This document shows, piece after piece, positions 55,890 through 64,000 of a stretch of 64,000 nt of DNA. The position numbers and the translations under genes were made by a program. The notes under the pieces were generated by a model, which was not told the DNA's origin, did no database searches, and saw nothing but the letters and a program-made list of their open reading frames with translations. This DNA is from Betaproteobacteria bacterium (GTDB lineage Bacteria; Pseudomonadota; Gammaproteobacteria; Burkholderiales; Ga0077523). The stretch covers positions 1-64,000 of the forward strand of contig JANXYG010000056.1 in the NCBI GenBank assembly GCA_025350245.1, in the 5' to 3' direction. Every line of letters begins with the position of its first letter. Within the stretch, counting starts at the first letter, position 1.

Positions 55890-56447
55890 TCAGCCTTCGT
55901 CGTCGTCGGCAGCGGTGGACGCGGGCCGGATCGCCTGCACCCGGCGCAACACCTGCGCCACCGCGTCGCTTTGCATGTTCTGGAACAACAGCGTCGCCTC
56001 CGCTTCCTTGGCGAGAATCGCGGTGTCGTCGTAGGTGAGATCGCGCAGCAGCACCACCTCGCTCGATTTAAGCCACTGCTTGCCCTTGCCGTCGTGCACC
56101 CGGAAACTGACCCGGTAGCGCAACTGGAACTCGCGCACGCGACCCCCGCCCGACACCGCGAGAATCTGGCGCTCCTGCGAGTCGCCCTGCAAGGTGAGGA
56201 TCGCCTGGGCCTCGCCTATGCTCGACGCGAGCCGGGTTGCGCTGCTGCTCTGGATCGCGCGCTTGAGCTGCCCGGCGAACACCGAGTAGTCCATACCTTC
56301 GACGTACAACGTCTCGAACGGCAGATCGGCCTTGCCGCGCAACTGGAAGCCGCAGGCGGTCAGGGTCAGCAGCGCCAGCAACAGGCCGACACGAACAAGC
56401 ATCGAGGGCGAAGGCGCATCACCGCGCAACCTGGAGGCCAACGTCAT
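55890..56447 (-). CDS. lptE: LPS assembly lipoprotein LptE
   Basis: This 185-aa outer-membrane lipoprotein plugs LptD during LPS export. The lipobox LLALLTLTAC is followed by GFQLRGKADLPFETLYVEG, typical of LptE. The ATG at 56447 has GAGGG eight bases upstream; an internal ATG at 56402 (MLVRVG) gives a shorter signal peptide and remains possible. It follows leuS, as usual, but the next gene is metX, not holA. Confidence 0.88.
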   Translation of the reverse strand: MTLASRLRGDAPSPSMLVRVGLLLALLTLTACGFQLRGKADLPFETLYVEGMDYSVFAGQLKRAIQSSSATRLASSIGEAQAILTLQGDSQERQILAVSGGGRVREFQLRYRVSFRVHDGKGKQWLKSSEVVLLRDLTYDDTAILAKEAEATLLFQNMQSDAVAQVLRRVQAIRPASTAADDDEG

Positions 56448-56460
56448 GCTGGACCCTCGC

Positions 56461-56543
56461 AAACGGAGGGTCGGCGTTCCGCAGGGGCCCCGAGAAACGC
56501 CGCGCCCCCTCGCGGGGGAAGGCGCAGCTTGGGGGCGGGCGTC
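56461..56543 (+). repeat. dispersed GC-rich two-hairpin repeat, copy F (leuS-lptE gap)
   Basis: A diverged copy: GGAGGGTCGGCGTTCCGCAG, CCCCCTCGCGGGGG and AGCTTGGGGGCGGGCGTC, ending three bases from the leuS stop on the opposite strand. Base changes in the first part are compensatory, with GGCGTT facing AACGCC, which indicates selection for the stem. Confidence 0.78.
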
Positions 56544-56546
56544 ACT

Positions 56547-59156
<2,610 letters not shown>

Positions 59157-59186
59157 TTATGTCATTGGTCGGCGGTTAAGCCTTCG

Positions 59187-59192
59187 ATTATA
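59187..59192 (-). promoter_or_regulatory. -10 element of leuS
   Basis: A perfect TATAAT on the minus strand lies 39 bp before the leuS ATG. The -35 region is GC-rich and not recognisable. Confidence 0.5.
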
Positions 59193-59265
59193 GCCACTGG
59201 CATCCGCGGACCCGCGTTTCGCGTATCAACCCGAAGCAGCGGTAACGAACCTCGAGGAGCCCGTC

Positions 59266-60150
59266 ATGAAAGTTGTATCCCTTGCCACTGCCAGCCTGCT
59301 TTGCGGCCTGGCCGGCACCGTCCAGGCCGCCACCCCGGACGTACTGGTGGAAGGCGTCAACATGCCCGCCTGGGTGACCCGCGGTGGCCGTATGGAGCCG
59401 CTCGGCATCGGCGCCCACTTGAAGGCGTCGGACGAAATCACCACTGCCGAGGGTTCTCGGGTGCTGCTGCGCCTGGCCGACGGCAGCGCGGTCAAGCTCG
59501 GCGAAAACGCCCGTTTCGTGGTCGGCGCCGCCGCCCAGAAGCGCGACGGCGCCAATCCGCTGTTCCAGGCAACCCTGCGGGTCATTGCCGGCGCCTTCCG
59601 GTTCACGACCTCCGCCCTGGCCAAGGTTCGCAGCCAGCGCGACGTGACCATCGAGTTCCCGACCGTGACCGCCGGCGTACGCGGCACCGATGTGTGGGGC
59701 AAGGCCGGTGCCGACCGCGATTTCGTGGTGCTCATCGAAGGCAAGATCGGTGTGAAACGGGGCGATGAAGCCGAAGTGGCGATGAACGAGTCGCGCAGCC
59801 TCTTCGATGCCCCGAAAGGCGCGCCGACCCCACCGTTGAGCCAGATCACCCCTGAACTGCTCGACAAATATGCCGCCGAAACCGAGATCAGTGCCGGCAG
59901 CGGTGCCGCACAGGCCGGCGGGCGATGGAAGGTGACGGTGGCGGCCTCGGAATCGCAGAGCGAAGCCCTGGGCGCCTACGACAAGCTGCGCGGCGCTGGT
60001 TATGCCGCCGCGATCGCGCCGCTCAACCGCGACGGCAAGACCCGTTTCATGGTGCGCATCGGCAACCTCGCCAGCGAGAAGGACGCCTTGCAACTGGCGC
60101 TGCGACTCAAGCTGCGGCTCGGGTTCGAGTCCGCGTCGGTGTCGATGTAG
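59266..60150 (+). CDS. FecR-domain periplasmic protein with C-terminal SPOR domain
   Basis: This 294-aa secreted protein has a signal peptide (residues 1-21, ending VQA). A FecR domain (about 45-165) includes VLLRLADGSAVKLGENARFVV and FPTVTAGVRGTDVWG. A linker follows, then a SPOR domain (about 220-294, WKVTVAASESQSEALGAYDKLRGAGYAAAI). SPOR domains bind glycan strands lacking stem peptides, and FecR domains often take part in envelope signalling. No sigma/anti-sigma partner is adjacent, so it is probably structural or a division-related envelope factor. Confidence 0.85.
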   Translation: MKVVSLATASLLCGLAGTVQAATPDVLVEGVNMPAWVTRGGRMEPLGIGAHLKASDEITTAEGSRVLLRLADGSAVKLGENARFVVGAAAQKRDGANPLFQATLRVIAGAFRFTTSALAKVRSQRDVTIEFPTVTAGVRGTDVWGKAGADRDFVVLIEGKIGVKRGDEAEVAMNESRSLFDAPKGAPTPPLSQITPELLDKYAAETEISAGSGAAQAGGRWKVTVAASESQSEALGAYDKLRGAGYAAAIAPLNRDGKTRFMVRIGNLASEKDALQLALRLKLRLGFESASVSM

Positions 60151-60183
60151 GCAACCGGATCAGCGCTCGCCAAGCCGCTCTCA

Positions 60184-60272
60184 AGCGAAGGGGCAGCATC
60201 CGCAGGGTTTCCCGAGGAATGCTGCGCCCCCTGGAGGGGGAAGGCGAAGCGCAGCGCAGCCTGGGGGTGGAC
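60184..60272 (+). repeat. dispersed GC-rich two-hairpin repeat, copy G
   Basis: GGGGCAGCATCCGCAGGGTT, CCCGAGGAATGCTGCG, CCCCCTGGAGGGGG and AGCCTGGGGGTGG. The paired bases have changed on both sides (GCAGCAT with ATGCTGC), so the stem is kept. It ends six bases from the stop codon of the minus-strand gene at 60279. Confidence 0.82.
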
Positions 60273-60278
60273 CAGACC

Positions 60279-60644
60279 TTATTCAGTGGGCGGTTTGCAG
60301 TAGCGGCTGCCCCAGTCGAGGATGGTGTCGAGCGCAGCCTTGCGGCGGATGCCGTACTTGAGGCCGCGCATCATCACGCCCTCGCCATTGGACTGCCGCA
60401 CCACCCGCCCGCTGTAATTGATGCGATCGAGGTCGCCGACCAGGACTTCGCCCTGCTCCAGTAGCACCGGCGTCAGCTTGAGCACGACCCCGTGGCCGTC
60501 CTGGTTCTTGGTCAGGACGAAATCGCAGCGTTCGCTGCTCCAGTCGACCATCACTTCGCTCGCCGCACCCGCGACACCAGTGGCCATGGACAAGCACGCT
60601 CCCAGAAGGGTCGCGTGCAACAGACGTGAAGCGGATGCAGCCAT
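60279..60644 (-). CDS. small secreted protein of unknown function
   Basis: This 121-aa protein has a signal peptide (MAASASRLLHATLLGACLSMATGVAGA) and a domain (VMVDWSSERCDFVLTKNQDGHGVVLKL...VLVGDLDRINYSGRVVRQSNGEGVMMRGLKYGIRRKAALDTILDWGSRYCKP). Two cysteines may form a disulphide. I do not recognise the family. The ATG at 60644 has GGAG nine bases upstream; an ATG five codons earlier is possible. It converges with the FecR-SPOR gene and diverges from uvrD. Confidence 0.68.
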   Translation of the reverse strand: MAASASRLLHATLLGACLSMATGVAGAASEVMVDWSSERCDFVLTKNQDGHGVVLKLTPVLLEQGEVLVGDLDRINYSGRVVRQSNGEGVMMRGLKYGIRRKAALDTILDWGSRYCKPPTE

Positions 60645-60698
60645 CGAGATCGTCTCCATACAGGGTCAAGAAGCCAGGGAAGGTACCAGGGTCGCCAC

Positions 60699-60704
60699 TA
60701 TAAT
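60699..60704 (+). promoter_or_regulatory. -10 element of uvrD
   Basis: A perfect TATAAT lies 25 bp before the uvrD ATG. No SOS-box-like CTGT-N8-ACAG is visible around it, although CGACAGCTG follows the hexamer. Confidence 0.45.
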
Positions 60705-60728
60705 CGACAGCTGCTTCCCGGTGCGGTC

Positions 60729-62924
60729 ATGACTTCCTCCCTTCTCGACGGTCTCAATCCCCAGCAGCTCGAAGCGGTAACCCTGCCGCAGATGTCGGCG
60801 CTGATCCTCGCCGGCGCCGGCAGCGGCAAGACCCGGGTCCTGACCACGCGCATCGCCTGGCTGATCCAGACCGGGCAGGTGAGTTCGATGGGATTGCTCG
60901 CGGTGACCTTCACCAACAAGGCGGCGCGCGAGATGCTAACGCGCATCTCGGCCATGCTGCCGATCAACCCGCGCGGCATGTGGGTCGGCACCTTCCATGG
61001 CCTGTGCAACCGGCTGCTGCGGGCGCATCACCGCGACGCCCAGTTGCCGCAGGGCTTCCAAATCCTTGATTCAACCGACCAGTTGGCGCTGGTCAAGCGG
61101 GTCATGCGGGGGCTGGGTGTCGACGACGACAAGTATCCGCCGCGACAGGCGCAGTGGTTCATCAACGGCAACAAGGAAGCCGGGCTGCGGGCGGCGTCGG
61201 TGGAAACCACCGACGACTTCTCGCGCCGCTTCAACGACGTCTATGCCGCTTACGAACGGCAATGCCAGACCGAAGGCGTGGTCGACTTCGCCGAGCTGCT
61301 GCTGCGCTGCCACGAACTGCTCCAACGCAACGAAGTGCTGCGCGCGCACTACCAGGCGCGCTTCAGGCACATCCTCGTGGACGAGTTCCAGGACACCAAC
61401 AAGCTGCAGTACTCGTGGCTCAAGCTGCTGGCAGGGCGCGATGCGGCCGTGCTCGCGGTCGGTGACGACGACCAGTCGATCTACGCCTTCCGCGGCGCCG
61501 ACATCGGCAACATGGCCGCATTCGAGCGCGACTTCCGCATCGACAAGGTGATCAAGCTGGAGCAGAACTACCGCTCCCACGGCAACATCCTCGATGCCGC
61601 CAACGCGTTGATCTCGCGCAATCGCGAGCGGCTCGGCAAGAACCTCTGGACCGATGCGGGTCAGGGCGAACCGCTGCGCATCTACGAGGCGCCCACCGAC
61701 GGCGACGAGGCCCGCTTCATCGTCGAGGAATCGCGGGCGCTGCACCGCGATGGCATCCGCTTCGGCGAGATGGCGTTGCTGTATCGCTCGAACGCCCAGT
61801 CGCGGGTGCTCGAACACACGCTGTTCAGCGCCGGCATCTCCTACCGGGTGTACGGCGGCCTGCGTTTCTTCGAGCGCCAGGAAATCAAACACGCGCTGGC
61901 CTACCTGCGGCTGGTGTCGAATCCGGAGGACGACGGCGCCATGCTGCGGATCGTCAATTTTCCGACGCGCGGCATCGGCAACCGCAGCATCGAGCAGTTG
62001 CAGGAAGCGTCCAAGGTGCGCGGCACCAGCCTGTGGCAGACGGCATGCAGCAGCTCACTCTCGGGCAAGGCCGGCACCAGCATCGGCATCTTCGTGAAGT
62101 TGATCGAAGGACTCAAGCACTCGGTCACCGGCCTGCCGCTGTCCGAAATCGTCGAGCAGGTGGTCGACGGCAGCGGGCTCAAGCAGCACTACCAGACCGA
62201 GAAGGAAGGCACCGAGCGCCTCGAGAACCTGGATGAACTGGTGAACGCCGCCGCCACTTTCGTGGTTGAGGACGGATACGACCCGGCCGCCGAGCGGGGC
62301 GGCGCGGTCGATCCGAACGATCCGCTGTCGGCACTGAACTCGTTCCTCGCCCATGCCGCGCTTGAGGCCGGCGAGCACCAGGCCGGTGCCGGCGACGACG
62401 CGATGCAGCTCATGACCGTGCATTCGGCCAAGGGGCTCGAGTTCCAGTCGGTGTTCATCAGCGGTCTCGAGGAAGGTCTGTTTCCGCACGAGAACAGCAT
62501 CAACGAAGACAACGGCATCGAGGAAGAGCGGCGGCTGATGTACGTGGCACTAACCCGCGCGCGGCAGCGTCTGTATCTGTCGTACGCCCAATCGCGCATG
62601 CTGCACGGGCAAACCCGCTACGGCATGCCGTCGCGCTTCCTGGACGAGATTCCCGAGACGCTGATGAAGCGCCTCAACAGCAAGCCGGTATCGTCGTGGT
62701 CATCGCCGTCGATGCGCGGCTTCGGCTCGTTCCCGCCGGTGTCCACCGCCACGACGACCGCCGGCACCTGGCGCATCGGTCAGAACGTGACGCATCCGAA
62801 GTTCGGCGCCGGCGTGATCGTCAATGCCGAGGGCCGCGGCGCCGATGCGCGCGTGCAGGTGAATTTCAGGGATACGGGAATGAAGTGGCTGGCGCTGGAG
62901 TACGCGAAGCTGGCGGCGGGCTGA
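60729..62924 (+). CDS. uvrD: DNA helicase II (UvrD/Rep family)
   Basis: This 731-aa superfamily 1A 3'-5' helicase acts in mismatch and excision repair. It has a Q-motif (LNPQQLEAV), Walker A AGAGSGKTRVL (about residue 30), motif II VDEFQDTN (about 222), GDDDQSIYAFRGA, YRSHGNI and motif VI VALTRARQRLY (about 612). A C-terminal Tudor-like segment (FGAGVIVNAEGRGADARVQVNF) matches UvrD rather than Rep. It runs towards the cytochrome gene on the other strand. Confidence 0.93.
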   Translation: MTSSLLDGLNPQQLEAVTLPQMSALILAGAGSGKTRVLTTRIAWLIQTGQVSSMGLLAVTFTNKAAREMLTRISAMLPINPRGMWVGTFHGLCNRLLRAHHRDAQLPQGFQILDSTDQLALVKRVMRGLGVDDDKYPPRQAQWFINGNKEAGLRAASVETTDDFSRRFNDVYAAYERQCQTEGVVDFAELLLRCHELLQRNEVLRAHYQARFRHILVDEFQDTNKLQYSWLKLLAGRDAAVLAVGDDDQSIYAFRGADIGNMAAFERDFRIDKVIKLEQNYRSHGNILDAANALISRNRERLGKNLWTDAGQGEPLRIYEAPTDGDEARFIVEESRALHRDGIRFGEMALLYRSNAQSRVLEHTLFSAGISYRVYGGLRFFERQEIKHALAYLRLVSNPEDDGAMLRIVNFPTRGIGNRSIEQLQEASKVRGTSLWQTACSSSLSGKAGTSIGIFVKLIEGLKHSVTGLPLSEIVEQVVDGSGLKQHYQTEKEGTERLENLDELVNAAATFVVEDGYDPAAERGGAVDPNDPLSALNSFLAHAALEAGEHQAGAGDDAMQLMTVHSAKGLEFQSVFISGLEEGLFPHENSINEDNGIEEERRLMYVALTRARQRLYLSYAQSRMLHGQTRYGMPSRFLDEIPETLMKRLNSKPVSSWSSPSMRGFGSFPPVSTATTTAGTWRIGQNVTHPKFGAGVIVNAEGRGADARVQVNFRDTGMKWLALEYAKLAAG

Positions 62925-62989
62925 CCACGATCGGGGACGACTGCTCCAGGCGCCGGCCGCTGCTGCCGCGGCCGACGCCTGCGGCAGGG

Positions 62990-63601
62990 TTACTTCTGGC
63001 CAGTGAGTGCCTTGACGACCTCACCCAGTTGCCGCAGCGACTCCTGGTCTTCCGCGGTCACCACATCGGAGCCCTTGCAGCGTGGGTCGGTACGCTGGAG
63101 AGCGCCGAACATGGCCTTGGTCACGGGAATCGGATCGCAGCCGTGCCCGGTTTCGCAGATGAAGTCGTACTGCGGTTCCGCCTTGACGTGACAGGTGAAG
63201 CAGTTGAGGTTGAGACGGTTGTTCACCTCGGCGAAACCGCGGGTGAATATCTTCGCGCCATTCTTGTCGACGTCGATCCAGAAAAATTCCCAGTCGCGCG
63301 TGGCCGGATTGAAACCCTTGTTCTGCTTGATCATGACCTCGTTGGGCATGAGTTGCACCACCGAGCCTTCCGGATAGTCTCCCTTGCCGGCGGTCGCCAC
63401 GGCAACGGTCTCGGCCAGCTTGCCTGACAGGTTGTCCACGTAGAAGTGGCGCACCTTGGTCATCTCGCTGATGCACTTGAAGCTGTTGTCGTCGACCTTG
63501 ACCCGGTCCTCGGCAGCGCCGGCCCCGACACCCCACACGAACAGCACCGCCGCGATGGCGGCCGACACACCGCCCGTTGCAAGTTTCTCGAAACGATTCA
63601 T
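62990..63601 (-). CDS. secreted c-type cytochrome, P460-like
   Basis: This 203-aa exported protein has a signal peptide (about residues 1-29). One haem-attachment motif, NCFTCH, lies in the second half. It has a WEFFWIDVDKNGAKIF strand pattern that recalls cytochrome P460 and related beta-rich cytochromes. Five further cysteines (in FKCIS, ICETGHGCDP and DPRCKG besides the haem pair) could form disulphides. The start at 63601 has GGGGGA upstream; the track ORF to 63838 is too long. The electron partner is unknown, and P460-type activity (hydroxylamine or NO oxidation) is not established. Confidence 0.7.
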   Translation of the reverse strand: MNRFEKLATGGVSAAIAAVLFVWGVGAGAAEDRVKVDDNSFKCISEMTKVRHFYVDNLSGKLAETVAVATAGKGDYPEGSVVQLMPNEVMIKQNKGFNPATRDWEFFWIDVDKNGAKIFTRGFAEVNNRLNLNCFTCHVKAEPQYDFICETGHGCDPIPVTKAMFGALQRTDPRCKGSDVVTAEDQESLRQLGEVVKALTGQK

Positions 63602-63728
63602 TGTTGATTTCCCCCTGGAATGGTTGGGCGGTTTTGATTGCCGTTCGAGTGCGGCTGGTCGCTCGGATGCCCCGATACGACAATGTAATATATAGCATAG
63701 GGCTGGGGCGGAAAGGTAGTAGCGGGGT

Positions 63729-63787
63729 CCTTCACCCACCCCCAGGCGGCGCGGCCGCCACTCGCTACCGCCGCGAGGCGGGGTAGC
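63729..63787 (+). repeat. degenerate GC-rich repeat fragment
   Basis: CACCCACCCCCAGGC at the left end equals the start of the dispersed repeat. The rest (CACTCGCTACCGCCGCGAGG) is diverged or from a related family. It lies in the 233-bp gap between the cytochrome start and the next minus-strand gene and does not follow a stop codon. Confidence 0.4.
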
Positions 63788-63834
63788 ACCGCAATATCGG
63801 GCAGCCGACAAGCGCACCGGCACTGACGCGAAGC

Positions 63835-64000
63835 TCACCCGCCCACCTCACCCCCGAAGATATCCCGATAACTCACATACACGCTCGGCACCAGCACCGG
63901 CATCATCATCCAGACGGCGAGCGTGAATGCCTGGGGCGGCTCCATCACCGAAGCGAACAGGTGATACAGCCCGTAACCGGCGCCTGCGAACACGAGGCCG
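63835..64000 (-). CDS. C-terminal end of a small multi-pass membrane protein (partial; BPSS1780-like)
   Basis: A minus-strand frame open from the window edge encodes 54 residues ending AVWMMMPVLVPSVYVSYRDIFGGEVGG. Two hydrophobic segments and the SVYVSYRDIF ending resemble the BPSS1780 family of betaproteobacterial membrane proteins. The gene begins beyond base 64000. Function is unknown. Confidence 0.6.
   Translation of the reverse strand, partial: GLVFAGAGYGLYHLFASVMEPPQAFTLAVWMMMPVLVPSVYVSYRDIFGGEVGG

Noticed and set aside
60699-60715. possible LexA box at uvrD (CGACAGCTG)
   Set aside because: Only a CAG half is present and there is no matching CTGT half at the correct distance.

Overview
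The window is about 64 kb of high-GC, densely packed chromosomal DNA. It most likely comes from a betaproteobacterium (Burkholderiales, Rhodocyclales or a related lineage). The basis for this is gene content and order: divergent mreB / gatCAB, the mreBCD-mrdA-rodA-rlpA block, the DUF971-ubiE-ubiJ-ubiB block, metX-metW, leuS-lptE and a DUF3683 flavoprotein beside a LysR regulator. No species can be named from the sequence alone.

Left part (1-14.8 kb). A polyamine-type ABC importer (potA, potB and probably the first codons of potC) is followed by two tripartite RND efflux modules in mirror image. Module A is outer-membrane factor and adaptor on the minus strand, diverging from an RND pump on the plus strand. 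Module B is an RND pump on the minus strand, diverging from adaptor and outer-membrane factor on the plus strand. The module A outer-membrane gene is a pseudogene, with an in-frame amber codon and a frame-shifting internal deletion. Its intact counterpart is in module B, followed by a UspA-type stress protein.

Phosphate and quinone block (14.8-23.1 kb). A phosphate-selective porin with a good PhoB-box candidate, a four-gene quinone-biosynthesis operon (DUF971-ubiE-ubiJ-ubiB), phoB-phoR, and a DHDPS-superfamily aldolase that lacks the usual DapA Tyr and Thr residues.

Middle part (23.1-35.9 kb). A HIT protein and a 1289-aa FAD/Fe-S oxidoreductase diverge from a LysR regulator across a perfect palindrome. 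A small YaiI/S4/NnrU operon follows. Next is an accessory-looking module: a BTAD/AAA/TPR regulator translationally coupled to a DUF4242 protein, divergent from an operon of an antibiotic-monooxygenase-fold protein, a SAM methyltransferase and a small secreted protein. This module is my best candidate for an undescribed system. A tRNA-Arg(CCG) closes the region.

Right part (36-64 kb). Core genes: a c5-type cytochrome, apaH, the ornithine-lipid pair olsB-olsA (olsA overlaps apaH tail to tail by 137 bp), a PfkB sugar/nucleoside kinase, the rod-shape operon, gatCAB, DUF4124, pyrE / xthA (head to head), ampG, metX-metW, leuS-lptE (no holA follows), a FecR-SPOR protein, uvrD, a c-type cytochrome resembling the P460 family, and the end of a small membrane protein.

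Two themes run through the window. Genes with known or plausible phosphate-starvation links (oprP, phoBR, olsBA and possibly RND pump A) carry PhoB-box-like 11-bp direct repeats. In addition, a roughly 85-bp GC-rich two-hairpin repeat occurs at least seven times. In five cases it starts within a few bases after a stop codon and always has the same orientation relative to that gene.
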